This document shows, piece after piece, positions 25,161 to 33,632 of a DNA stretch of 64,000 nucleotides. Under the pieces are notes generated by a model, which was given only the letters and a program-made list of their open reading frames with translations, was not told the DNA's origin and did no database searches. The DNA is from Planctomycetota bacterium (GTDB taxonomy: Bacteria > Planctomycetota > UBA1135), in the NCBI GenBank assembly GCA_004295085.1, contig SHNF01000002.1:558001-622000 (forward strand), given 5' to 3'. The number at the start of each line of letters is the position of its first letter. Within the stretch, counting starts at the first letter, position 1. Position numbers and translations under genes: made by a program.

Positions 25161-27322
25161 CAGAAGCGTATGGAATAGACGAGCTTGAGGGTGATGTCGC
25201 GCCCGGCGGGCACGATCGTGGAGTCCGCCAGCTCCTGCCAGCCGGCGTTGACCACCAGGAACGCCTCGCGGCCGTCTTCCAGGATCCAGTGCAGGCGGCT
25301 CTGCACGCCCAGGAGGTCGGACTCGTTGTCGGCCTGGACCAGGTTCTCCAGGGAGACGTCGGGAGTGAAGACGTAGTCGAAGTTGAGGATCTCCAGGCGC
25401 GTGACGAAGTCACCCCGGGGAAGGCGGATCCGGTTCTCGGAGTACTGCAGGCCCAGGCGCAGGTGCGCGTCGGGCCGCCATTCGCCGGTGGCGCCCAGGC
25501 TCACGCCCTCGCCGTCGTAGAAGGATCCCGCTTCCAGGTCCAGGCCGACCGCGAGCTTGCGCGCCGTCGAGGACTGGAAGCCGGCGCCTGCGGTCACCCA
25601 GTCGTAGCTGCCGGCCGGGATGAAGCTGCCGGAGACCGGGGAGAATCCGCGCTCCAGGCGGTCGCCCTCGAAGGACAGGTCGAGCTGCGCCGAGTCGCCG
25701 CTGTTCCAGTTGAGGCCGAGCAGGGTGATGCCCACGGCATAAGTCTGCAGCTCCCCGCTGAGATCGGTCCAGAGCTCCGGTTCCACGCCGAAGGCGAAGT
25801 TGCGCAGCGGGTCGGGCTGCGGCGGGCGCGGCTCCCAGCTGACTCCGGCGCCGATGCGGCGCTCGCCGGGGCGGCGCACGAAGCCCAGCGCGGGACGGTA
25901 GGCGCGCTGCGAGGCCAGCGTGTTCACCCGGAAGTCCCAGTCGCTGGTCTGCAGCGAGGCTTCGGTGCCGTAGCCGTAGCCGACGTCGCCGCTGGCGGCG
26001 TCGTCGCTGCGCGTCCACCAGGCGTTCCAGGACAGGCTCCCGGGCAGGAAGTCGGCGCTGGAGTAGCGCAGGTCCACGCCTTGCACGCGGTTGTCGGCCG
26101 TGTCGTAGGGGTTGCCGTCGGTCAACAGCGCTCCCAGGGCCAGGTCCTCGCTGACGTTGTACGAGGGCCGGGCCACGTACAAGTCCGCGGCCGGGATGCC
26201 CTCGGATTCCAGGTCCTCCGTGCGCACGCCGAGCAGGCCGAGATCCAGGTCGCCGGCGCGTCCGGAGAGGCGCGCCCCGCCCTCGATCGGGATCTCGTGG
26301 CCCTCCGGCGACAGGCCGATCCGGCGGGTGAAGAACGGCAGCAGGTCCGCCTCGCCTTCGAAGCCGGTCTGCTCGCCAAAGGCGAACAGGTTGCTGTCCT
26401 GGAGGAAGAAGTCGCGCTTCTCCGGGAAGAACAGCGGGAAGCGCGTGAGATTGACCTGGCGCAGGTCGGCTTCGGTCTCGGCGAAATCCGTGTTCACCGT
26501 GACCGACGCGGTGAGCCGCGGCGTGATCCGCCAGTTCAGCTCGCCCCCGCCCGTGCCCAGCAGGTCGTGGTCCTCCGGCCGCTCCGTCTTCACGTCCTTC
26601 ACCTTGTAGTAGGGGACCAGCTCCAGGCCCAGGCCCTGCTCCAGCCCGGTCATGCCCGTGAGGTCCCCGGCCTCGCTCACCTGGAACAGGTCCGTGGAGC
26701 GGTACGGCGACGCCCAGCGCGCCTGCGAGCGGTCCGGCCCCCGGTAGCGCATGAAGTTGGCGCCCCAGGCGTCCTGCGCGCCGAAGGCGATGGCGCGCAG
26801 CGGAATGGCGATCTCCGCGGTCCAGCGGTCCGCGCCCACGCGCGCCTTGCCCTCCCAGTAGGTGTCCCAGCGCTTGTTGAAGCGCTGGCCGTTGTCCCCG
26901 ATCAGGGCGTCGCCACGCGATCCGGCGGCGCTGATCTGGAAGAAGTACGCGCTGCGGCCGTCGTGGAAGGTGTCGAGGATGAACTCGATCCGGTCGTCCT
27001 CGTCCAGGAACGCGTCGCGCGCCATGTTCAGCAGCACCAGGCGCCGCGGCTCCGGCTCCACGCATACCAGCGCGATGTAGAGCATGTCCGCGTCGCGCAT
27101 GAGCCACACCTCGGTGGGCGCGGACGCCGGACGGCCCTCCACCGGCTCCACTTCGATGAAGCGCGTGATGCGCCCCGCGGGTTCCCACGCCGCTTCATCC
27201 GGCACGCCGTCCAGCACCGGCGCCTGCGCCGTGACTCCGATGCGCACCGTCGGCTGTGGCACGGGCGGATCTTGCAGAACCGCGCCGGCAAGCAGGACGG
27301 GCAGCGCCGGGAGGGGGAGCAC
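25160..27322 (-). CDS. CBM9-like/DUF5916 outer-membrane-type protein
   Basis: 720 aa from GTG 27322, with a short hydrophobic N-terminus that looks like a signal peptide although it lacks positive residues. Residues ~28-220 resemble family-9 carbohydrate-binding modules (APVLDGVPDEAAWEPA, LYIALVC, DDRIEFILDT). The rest matches the DUF5916 pattern: YYKVKD, LTASVTVNTDFAETEADLRQVNLTRFPLFFPEKRDFFLQ, and a C-terminal series of barrel strands ending in ITLKLVYSIRF. Predicted to be in the outer membrane or surface-associated. It is translationally coupled to the STT3-like gene, which makes a role in surface glycans or a glycosylated surface protein conceivable but unproven. Confidence 0.82.
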   Translation of the reverse strand: MLPLPALPVLLAGAVLQDPPVPQPTVRIGVTAQAPVLDGVPDEAAWEPAGRITRFIEVEPVEGRPASAPTEVWLMRDADMLYIALVCVEPEPRRLVLLNMARDAFLDEDDRIEFILDTFHDGRSAYFFQISAAGSRGDALIGDNGQRFNKRWDTYWEGKARVGADRWTAEIAIPLRAIAFGAQDAWGANFMRYRGPDRSQARWASPYRSTDLFQVSEAGDLTGMTGLEQGLGLELVPYYKVKDVKTERPEDHDLLGTGGGELNWRITPRLTASVTVNTDFAETEADLRQVNLTRFPLFFPEKRDFFLQDSNLFAFGEQTGFEGEADLLPFFTRRIGLSPEGHEIPIEGGARLSGRAGDLDLGLLGVRTEDLESEGIPAADLYVARPSYNVSEDLALGALLTDGNPYDTADNRVQGVDLRYSSADFLPGSLSWNAWWTRSDDAASGDVGYGYGTEASLQTSDWDFRVNTLASQRAYRPALGFVRRPGERRIGAGVSWEPRPPQPDPLRNFAFGVEPELWTDLSGELQTYAVGITLLGLNWNSGDSAQLDLSFEGDRLERGFSPVSGSFIPAGSYDWVTAGAGFQSSTARKLAVGLDLEAGSFYDGEGVSLGATGEWRPDAHLRLGLQYSENRIRLPRGDFVTRLEILNFDYVFTPDVSLENLVQADNESDLLGVQSRLHWILEDGREAFLVVNAGWQELADSTIVPAGRDITLKLVYSIRF

Positions 27323-27373
27323 GGGAGAGCGGGGTCGGAGAGCCTAGGGCCGCACTCCGCACCGGCGCGAAGT

Positions 27374-27700
27374 TCAGAGCAGTCGCTTGGGGGCGACGTT
27401 GCGCCAGGCCGCCTCCAGGGCCACGCGCACGCTGTCCGGCTGCGCGGCCGCGAGCTCCACCATCGTGGCGCCGCGCAGTCCCCACGCCCCCGCGGCCGGA
27501 ACGAACACCTCGGGTTCCGCCTGCATCCACTGCCTCTGCTGCTCCGGTGTCAGCTTGAGCATGCCGCGGCTCTCGCCCTCACCGCTGAGGGTGGCGAAGA
27601 TCCGGCGGTGCACACGAAAGTCCGGATGGCCCATGTGGGCCGACTCCTGCGCTTCGGGCAGGGCCAGGGCCATGCGGCGGAACTGGCTGCCGGTCAGCAT
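27374..27700 (-). CDS. MmcQ/YjbR-family protein
   Basis: 108 aa from ATG 27700, overlapping the stop of the histidine kinase gene by 1 nt (TGATG). Family markers are FRRMALALPEAQESAHMGHPDFRV, the RRIFATL strand and a C-terminal AWRNVAPKRL. MmcQ/YjbR proteins have a CyaY-like fold and are often called DNA-binding, but no cellular role is established. It is the last gene of the KaiC-kinase operon, an unusual setting for it. Confidence 0.88.
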   Translation of the reverse strand: MLTGSQFRRMALALPEAQESAHMGHPDFRVHRRIFATLSGEGESRGMLKLTPEQQRQWMQAEPEVFVPAAGAWGLRGATMVELAAAQPDSVRVALEAAWRNVAPKRLL

Positions 27701-30048
27701 CAGCGCCCCGTGAGGCGGCGGTCGCGCAGGCCGGAATCGGCGCTGAGTCCGGCCAGGAGCTGCTCGAGGTCGCGGGGATTCAAAGGCTTGGTGAAATGGA
27801 GGTCGAAGCCCGTCTCTCTCGCCCGGCGCTTGTCCTGGTCCTGTCCCCAGCCGGTGAGAGCGACCAGGACCACGCCCTGTCCCCAGCGCTGCTCCCGGAT
27901 GCGCCGGGCGGTGTCGTAGCCGTTCATGAGCGGCATCCCGATGTCCATCAGGATCACGTCCGGCCGGAACTCCGCCGCTTCCTTGAGCGCCTGCACGCCG
28001 TCGCGAACCGTGCGCACCTCGTGGCCCATCAACCGCAGCAGGGTGCCCATGCTTTCCGCGGAGTCCTGGTTGTCGTCCGCGACCAGGATGCGAAAGGTGA
28101 CGGGGATTCCCCGGCGCGCAGCGTGGCCGCGCGGCGCCGGCGCGGCGGGAGGCCGGGACACCGCCGGCAGGCGCACGGTGAACTCGCTGCCCGTGCCGGA
28201 GCCCTCGCTGCGCGCATGCACGCTGCCGCCGTGCATCTCGACCAGCTGCTTCACCAGCGTCAGGCCGATGCCCAGCCCGCCGTGCGCCCGCTCCAACGAT
28301 CGATCCACTTGCGAGAACATGTCGAAGATGGAGAGCAGTGACTCGGCCGGGATGCCGATGCCGGCGTCCCGCACCGTGACCGCGACTTCCTCCTCCTCGC
28401 GTTCCGCGGCCAGCCAGATCTGGCCACCCCGGTCCATGTACTTGGCGGCGTTGTTGAGCAGATTGGAAAACACCTGCGCCAGCCGCACCGGGTCGGCGTC
28501 GAGGTGGATCGGCTGCCGGGGCAGAGTGAGATTCAGCTTGTGGCCGGCCGCCTCGATCAGCGGGCGGGCGGTCTCCACTGCGTTGCGGAGGACGGCGGCC
28601 AGGTCCACGCGCTCCTTGCGCAGCTCCAGCTTGCCCCGCGAGATACGGCTGACGTCGAGCAGGTCGTCGATGAGCCGCACCATCTGCCCGAGCTGGCGTT
28701 CCATCATGCTGCGGGCCTGCCCGATCAGCGCGCCGTCGCCGTCGGCCAGCTGCATGATCTGCAGGGAGTTGCGGATCGGCGCCAGCGGGTTGCGGAGCTC
28801 GTGGGCCAGGGTCGCCAGGAACTCGTCCTTGCGGCGGTCGGCTTCCCGCAGGCGCTGCTGCATCTCCTTCTGGTCGTGGATGTCCAGCGTCACCCCGAAC
28901 CATGCCGTCACCCGGCCCTCGCCGTCCTTCAGCGGCGCGGCGCGGGTGACGAACCAGCGGAAGACGCCGTCGTGGCGGCGGTTGCGCACCTCGATCTCGT
29001 ATTCCGTTCCGTCGCGCAGGGCCCGGTTCCATTCCTCGAGGCAGCGCTGGCGATCGTCCGGGTGGACGACGAGCTCCGGCCAGCCGCGGGCGTTCTCGTG
29101 CGGCGACAGGCCGCAATACTGGAACCACTGGTCGTTGGCGTAGGTGATCGTGCCATCCGGCGCGGCGGTCCAGATGATCGAGGGGACGCTCTGCGCCAGG
29201 AAGCGGAACCGCTCCTCGCTCTTGCGCAGCGCCTCCGCGTCCCGCTTGCGGGCGGTGATGTCGCGCGCCACTTTCGAGGCGCCGATGACCCGACCGCTGC
29301 CGTCGCGCAGCGGCGACACGGTCAGCGAGACATCGAGCCGCTGGCCCTGCTTGGACACCCGGACCGTTTCGAAGTGCTCGATGCGCTGGCCCTGGCGCAG
29401 CCGCTCGAGAATGGCGGATTCTTCGTCCTGCTTGTCGGGCGGGATGATCAGCCGGATCGACTGGCCGACCGCCTCGCGCTCCGAATAGCCGAACAGGCGT
29501 TCGGCGGCGGCGTTCCACGTCAAGATGATGCCTTCGAGGGTCTTGCTGATGATGGCGTCGTCGGAGAAGTCGACGATGGCGGCGTGCAGGGCGCGCGCCT
29601 TCGCGGCCTGTTCCAGCTCGGACAACTGATCGCGCACCTGGTACTGCCGGTGCCGCGCCCGCAGCGCCGCCTGCAGCGCGCTGACCAGCGTCGTCACCCG
29701 GACGGGCTGCTCCAGGACCGTGACGTTGCCGAGCAGCTCCATGGCCTCGGCCGCCACCGGGGAGCCTGTGCGCGCGGCCGACAGCAGCAGGATCGGGACG
29801 TCGGACCACGGCGGCTGGCGCCCCAGGGCCTTGCCCAGGCACTGCGCCCCGCCCGCACCCAGCGCCTCCTCGGTCAGCAGCATGGCGCCGGCGCCCTCCT
29901 CCAGGTCCTGGCACAGCTCGCGCAGGCCGGCGCAGGCGTGGCACGTCAGGCCCGCCTCCGCCAGGATCGAGCGGCTCAGCGCCGCGTCGGCGGCGGTCGG
30001 AGCCAGCAGCAGCACCCGTTCCTGGTCAGCCGCCGGCGCGCCGCTCAT
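27700..30048 (-). CDS. Hybrid PAS sensor histidine kinase
   Basis: 782 aa from ATG 30048. Domains: an N-terminal receiver-like region (about 8-130) without the phosphorylatable Asp; PAS1 (about 155-270, DAIISKTLEGIILTWN); PAS2 (about 280-395, IIWTAAPDGTITYAN); HisKA with His416 in LATLAHELRNPLAPI; HATPase (N-box NLLNNAAKYMD, G1 DAGIGIP, G2 GGLGIGLTLVKQL); and a C-terminal receiver with DDNQDS and the phosphoacceptor in VILMDIGMP, plus the Lys in FTKPLN. No membrane helices, so it is cytoplasmic. It follows the KaiC-family gene with a 23-nt overlap, a pairing well known outside cyanobacteria. The start is set by a strong Shine-Dalgarno sequence; ATG 30084 is less likely. Confidence 0.92.
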   Translation of the reverse strand: MSGAPAADQERVLLLAPTAADAALSRSILAEAGLTCHACAGLRELCQDLEEGAGAMLLTEEALGAGGAQCLGKALGRQPPWSDVPILLLSAARTGSPVAAEAMELLGNVTVLEQPVRVTTLVSALQAALRARHRQYQVRDQLSELEQAAKARALHAAIVDFSDDAIISKTLEGIILTWNAAAERLFGYSEREAVGQSIRLIIPPDKQDEESAILERLRQGQRIEHFETVRVSKQGQRLDVSLTVSPLRDGSGRVIGASKVARDITARKRDAEALRKSEERFRFLAQSVPSIIWTAAPDGTITYANDQWFQYCGLSPHENARGWPELVVHPDDRQRCLEEWNRALRDGTEYEIEVRNRRHDGVFRWFVTRAAPLKDGEGRVTAWFGVTLDIHDQKEMQQRLREADRRKDEFLATLAHELRNPLAPIRNSLQIMQLADGDGALIGQARSMMERQLGQMVRLIDDLLDVSRISRGKLELRKERVDLAAVLRNAVETARPLIEAAGHKLNLTLPRQPIHLDADPVRLAQVFSNLLNNAAKYMDRGGQIWLAAEREEEEVAVTVRDAGIGIPAESLLSIFDMFSQVDRSLERAHGGLGIGLTLVKQLVEMHGGSVHARSEGSGTGSEFTVRLPAVSRPPAAPAPRGHAARRGIPVTFRILVADDNQDSAESMGTLLRLMGHEVRTVRDGVQALKEAAEFRPDVILMDIGMPLMNGYDTARRIREQRWGQGVVLVALTGWGQDQDKRRARETGFDLHFTKPLNPRDLEQLLAGLSADSGLRDRRLTGR

Positions 30049-31552
30049 CTCCGCCCTCCTTTCTGTTACGGAGTCCTCCGACATACTCCGGAGAGCCGGC
30101 CAGCACTCCCTGGAACTCCACTATCGGGTCTCCGATGTGGATGCCCCCGTTGTCGAAATGCAGCTCACGGATCGTCCGCTCGTGCCAGCCTGTCCGCTTC
30201 TTGATCACGGAGATCGCCTGACGCAGCCCCCCGAACGCCTCGAAATAGCGCAGCAGCACCACCGTGTCGGTCAGGTAGGTCGCGTCCAGTGGCAACTGCA
30301 TGCTGGTTCCGACGACGCCGTGCTGGGCCAGGATCAGCAGCGTCGTCACTCCCTGCTGGCCGAGATAGGACAGGATCTCGTGCAGGTGCAGAGCCAGGAA
30401 GCGCTCGCTCGGCATGGCGTTCATGTAACCGGTCAGGCTGTCGATCACGACGAGGCGCGCCTTGTCCCTGTCCACAGCCTGGCGCACGATATGGCTGAAC
30501 TCGCCCGGCGACAGCTCGGCCGGATCCACCTGCCGGAGGCTCAAGCGGCCGGCCTGGATCAACGGCTCCAACTCCATGCCGAGGCCCGCCGCGCGCTCCA
30601 GGAAAGTCCCCACCAACTCGTCGAACACGAACAACGCGGCGTTCTGGCCGCGCTGCGCTGTGGCCTGTGCATACACGGTGGCCAGGGTCGATTTCCCGGT
30701 GCCGGCGGCGCCGAGGATGAGCGTGCTCGTCCCCACCGCCAGGCCGCCGCCCAGCAGGGCGTCGAGCGGCTCCAGCCCGCTCTTCACAGTCTCTCGCGCG
30801 TACGACGTGCCGTGCTCCGCCGCCACCAGCCGGGGAAACACCTGGAGTCCCCCGCGCCGGATCGCAAAGTCGTGATAGCCCTCGCGAAACGCGTGGCCCC
30901 GCATCTTGGAGACCCGCAGCCGCTGCCGCACAGTCCCGTAGTCCGTCGGCCGGCGCTCCAGGTCGACCACCCCGTGGGCGAGGCTGTACAGCAGCCTGTC
31001 GTTCTCCCCGTCCGTCCGGTCGTCGATGAACAGCATGGTGCACGCGCGGTGCGCGAAGTGCTGCTTGATCGCCAGGACCTGCCGCCGGTAGCGCAGGTCG
31101 TTGTCAGCCAGCAACCGGAACTCCGAGAGCGAGTCGACGACCAGCCGTGCCGGCTTGACCCGATCCGCTTCGGTCAGCACGGCCTCGGTCGTCTTTGCGA
31201 GCTCCACCTCGGAAGGATGGAACATGCGGGAGCGGGCGTCGGGCAGGAGGCTTTCCTCGGACGCAAGGATCTCGAGGACCTGGACGCCGTCCAGGGTCCA
31301 GCCATGGGACTTGGCAGCGGCCTGCAGCTCCTCCAGGCTCTCCGACAAGGTCACGAACATGCACGGCTCCCCACGCCGGACGCCCTCCAACAGGAACTGC
31401 ATGGCCAGGGTGGTCTTTCCGGCGCCGGGAGAGCCTTCGACCAGGTACATGCGGTGGCGCGTCAGGCCGCCGTGCAATACGTCGTCCAGGCCCTCGATGC
31501 CGGTTCGAACGAGGGTCGGACCGCCACCCATCTCCGGTTCGTTGGTCATCAT
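30026..31552 (-). CDS. Double-domain KaiC-family ATPase
   Basis: 508 aa with two RecA/KaiC domains (about 10-245 and 248-495). Walker A motifs are GSPGAGKT (40-47) and GAAGTGKS (281-288); Walker B-like strands are ARLVVDS (136-141) and ARLVVIDS (365-372). The C-terminal KaiC landmarks LTDTVVLLRYFE and SWHxKxIRE-like GWHERTIRE are present. In cyanobacterial KaiC the phosphosites Ser431-Thr432 precede this stretch; here the aligned pair is Thr425-Tyr426. No kaiA or kaiB gene adjoins it; instead a hybrid histidine kinase follows with overlap. It is therefore probably a signalling ATPase that works with the kinase rather than a clock. ATG 31552 is followed directly by a second ATG. Confidence 0.9.
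   Translation of the reverse strand: MMTNEPEMGGGPTLVRTGIEGLDDVLHGGLTRHRMYLVEGSPGAGKTTLAMQFLLEGVRRGEPCMFVTLSESLEELQAAAKSHGWTLDGVQVLEILASEESLLPDARSRMFHPSEVELAKTTEAVLTEADRVKPARLVVDSLSEFRLLADNDLRYRRQVLAIKQHFAHRACTMLFIDDRTDGENDRLLYSLAHGVVDLERRPTDYGTVRQRLRVSKMRGHAFREGYHDFAIRRGGLQVFPRLVAAEHGTSYARETVKSGLEPLDALLGGGLAVGTSTLILGAAGTGKSTLATVYAQATAQRGQNAALFVFDELVGTFLERAAGLGMELEPLIQAGRLSLRQVDPAELSPGEFSHIVRQAVDRDKARLVVIDSLTGYMNAMPSERFLALHLHEILSYLGQQGVTTLLILAQHGVVGTSMQLPLDATYLTDTVVLLRYFEAFGGLRQAISVIKKRTGWHERTIRELHFDNGGIHIGDPIVEFQGVLAGSPEYVGGLRNRKEGGDERRAGG
30055..30060 (-). promoter_or_regulatory. Strong Shine-Dalgarno deciding the kinase start
   Basis: AGGAGG on the minus strand, 6 nt before ATG 30048 and within the 3' end of the KaiC-family gene. 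Perfect anti-16S complementarity is uncommon in this window, and it selects ATG 30048 over ATG 30084. Confidence 0.8.
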
Positions 31553-31733
31553 TCACTCTTCTACGCATCCAACAGGGCCGCCGGCCGCGGGAACCAGGAA
31601 GCTGGGTCGTCCGGAATGGCCGCATTCTACCTGCTTACCTGGCCCACCCACAGGCGGCGCGCCCCCGGCCGCCGGCACGCCACCCCGGGGAGCCCGGGGA
31701 CGGCTCCGCCCGGCTGCCCCGGAGCCAGCGCCT

Positions 31734-32315
31734 TCATCCCCAAGCACCGACGCGCTTGGCGAGATAGATGTCCGGCCTCCCCCGGCCGTTCGCGTCCGGC
31801 ATGACGCCGACGATCCGGAACCCCATCTTCACGTAGAAGCCGTAAGGGTGCGGCCTCCGGCTCGCCACCTTGCCGATGCAGCCCGCGAAGTCCGCGTACA
31901 GGTCCACCCCGCTCAAGCTGGTCTCATCGTTCTCGTCATCCGCGCCGAGCCACAGGGTCAGCGCTCCTCGTTCGCGCACCAGCCTCTCCAGGTCGGCGAC
32001 CAGCTCCCGCCCATGCCCCGTTCCCCGGCAGCGCTCGGCCACCGCGATCGGATGCAGTTCCCACACCCGCCCGTCGTAATGTGGCAAGCCTCCAATCCAG
32101 CCGATCACGTCGCCGGCTGCATCCAGCATCACGCGGCTGATCTTCCCCGGTTCCAGCGAGACCCGCACCTCTTGCCGCGCGCTTTCCAGGTCCGGCCACG
32201 CCTCGGTCCTTCCCTGGAACGACTCGTGGAGCAGGCGTGCCGTCGCCTCGATGAGGTCCGGCCGGGCGGCAAGATCCACGATCGGGGGGCGCTGCGGCGG
32301 AGGCTGCGGCCGCAT
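31734..32315 (-). CDS. GNAT-family N-acetyltransferase
   Basis: 193 aa, a GCN5-related acetyltransferase. The acetyl-CoA pyrophosphate-binding loop is RCRGTGHGREL (R/Q-x-x-G-x-G/A), preceded by VWELHPIAVAE. The C-terminal part (SLSGVDLYAD, HPYGFYVKMGF, GVMPDANGRGRPDIYLAKR) resembles proteins annotated near the AAC(6') branch, but substrate recognition cannot be read from sequence. It is co-oriented with, and 5 nt from, the tautomerase gene upstream. Confidence 0.88.
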   Translation of the reverse strand: MRPQPPPQRPPIVDLAARPDLIEATARLLHESFQGRTEAWPDLESARQEVRVSLEPGKISRVMLDAAGDVIGWIGGLPHYDGRVWELHPIAVAERCRGTGHGRELVADLERLVRERGALTLWLGADDENDETSLSGVDLYADFAGCIGKVASRRPHPYGFYVKMGFRIVGVMPDANGRGRPDIYLAKRVGAWG

Positions 32316-32320
32316 CGCGG

Positions 32321-32524
32321 CTACGCCTTCCGCTTCCGGTACTCGGTGGTGAGCATGCCGGCGAAGCCCCAGTTCTCCTCCTTCACCTCGTCGATGACGA
32401 TGTGCGTGCGCTCCGGCTCCTTGCCGAGCACGTCCTGCAGGGTCTTCGTGATCTCGCGCACGATGCGCGCCTTCTGCTCGGCGGTCACGCCGTCCTTGGT
32501 GATTCGGACATCGACGTACGGCAT
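32321..32524 (-). CDS. 4-oxalocrotonate tautomerase-family protein
   Basis: 67 aa, the usual size of the short tautomerase subunits. Pro2 (after Met removal, the catalytic N-terminal proline) and the PYVDVRIT start, VTAEQKARIVREIT and HIVIDEVKEENWGFAG segments are diagnostic. Oligomers catalyse keto-enol tautomerisation of unsaturated 2-oxo acids in aromatic meta-cleavage pathways, but many homologues lie outside such pathways, as does this one. Its partner here is a GNAT gene. Confidence 0.93.
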   Translation of the reverse strand: MPYVDVRITKDGVTAEQKARIVREITKTLQDVLGKEPERTHIVIDEVKEENWGFAGMLTTEYRKRKA

Positions 32525-32576
32525 CCTCTCTCCTCGTGCGATGCGGCTGGCGGTGAATCGCTGCGGAATCCCCCGA

Positions 32577-33632
32577 TCAACGCGCAGTGACGAATCCGTT
32601 CCTCGCGGACCGCGTTGCTGCGGCGACTGCGAGCACCTTGCGCGCCAGGCCCGTGAGCGGCACGCGGGCCGGATCGACGGCGTTGCGGCCGTCCCAGCCG
32701 TCGAGTTGCAGGACGCGGCCGCGGATGCGGTGGTGAGTGATGGTGTGGCGGATCTCGCCCAGCTCGCCGCCGATGCGGCCGCTGCTGCCGCCGCGTTTCC
32801 AGGCGGCCTGGAGGCGCCGCGGCGCGGCGTCGGGCAGGGAAGGCGGCTCGTACAGTCCGGGGTTCCAGCCCGCGGAGCGCCGGACGAGGAGCCAGCGCTC
32901 GCCCTGGCCGGCGACGAGGAAGGCGAGGCGCAGCGCGACGGCCGGGCGGCGCACGTCGGGATGCGGCCAGCGCTCGGGCTCGCCGGCGGCGCGCGCGGCG
33001 CAGTCGGGCGCGAGCGGACAGGCGTCGCAGCGCGGCGCGCGCGGCGTGCACACGGTCGCGCCCAGCTCCATGAGCGCCTGGTTGAGGTCGCCCGGGTGCG
33101 CGCGCGGGGCCAGGCCCTGCATCAGGTGGTGACCCCAGACGGATGCGGCCTTGTGCAGCGCCGGTGATCGCTGCGGCGCATCGAGAGCGAGGTAGCGCGC
33201 GGCCACGCGCCGGACGTTGCCATCCACGACCGGAACGCGCTCGCGGAAGGTGATGGAGGCGATGGCGGCGGCCGTGTACTCGCCGATTCCAGGCAGCTCG
33301 CGCCAGGCGGCGGCGGAATCCGGCAGGCGGCGGCGGCTCTCGAGCTGTTGGGCGGCGGCCCGCAGGTTGCGGGCGCGGCTGTAATAGCCGAGCCCGGCCC
33401 AGTAGCGCAGGACTTCGGCCTCAGGGGCGGCGGCGAGCGCGGTGAGGGTGGGGAAGCGCTGCAGGAAGCGGGCGTAATAGGGCAGGACGGCCTCGACGCG
33501 GGTCTGCTGCAGCATGATCTCGGACACCAGGACGGCGTAGGCTTGCGGCGCGCGCCGCCAGGGTAGGTCCCTGCGGTGGCGCTGGTACCAACGGAGCAAG
33601 CGGGTGGCGAGAACTGCGGAATCGGCGGGCAC
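32577..33632 (-). CDS. mutY: A/G-specific adenine DNA glycosylase
   Basis: 351 aa. The HhH-GPD glycosylase core carries the catalytic Glu38 (SEIMLQQT) and Asp137 (VPVVDGNVRR), the helix-hairpin-helix LPGIGEYTAAAI, and the [4Fe-4S] ligands Cys195, Cys202, Cys205 and Cys211 (C-x6-C-x2-C-x5-C). The C-terminal NUDIX-like domain, which reads 8-oxoG, is present (RRSAGWNPGLYEPP; ITHHRIRGRVL). It removes A mispaired with 8-oxoguanine. The 5' end overlaps the divergent methyltransferase gene by 29 nt. Confidence 0.96.
   Translation of the reverse strand: MPADSAVLATRLLRWYQRHRRDLPWRRAPQAYAVLVSEIMLQQTRVEAVLPYYARFLQRFPTLTALAAAPEAEVLRYWAGLGYYSRARNLRAAAQQLESRRRLPDSAAAWRELPGIGEYTAAAIASITFRERVPVVDGNVRRVAARYLALDAPQRSPALHKAASVWGHHLMQGLAPRAHPGDLNQALMELGATVCTPRAPRCDACPLAPDCAARAAGEPERWPHPDVRRPAVALRLAFLVAGQGERWLLVRRSAGWNPGLYEPPSLPDAAPRRLQAAWKRGGSSGRIGGELGEIRHTITHHRIRGRVLQLDGWDGRNAVDPARVPLTGLARKVLAVAAATRSARNGFVTAR

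Noticed and set aside
30026..31552. A circadian clock operon based on the KaiC homologue
   Set aside because: No kaiA or kaiB gene nearby, altered phosphosite, and a histidine kinase partner; KaiC-family ATPases are widespread in organisms without a demonstrated clock.
31734..32315. Aminoglycoside 6'-acetyltransferase (resistance gene)
   Set aside because: Some C-terminal similarity to that branch, but the GNAT family is too broad, and the gene sits with a housekeeping-like tautomerase and no mobile element.
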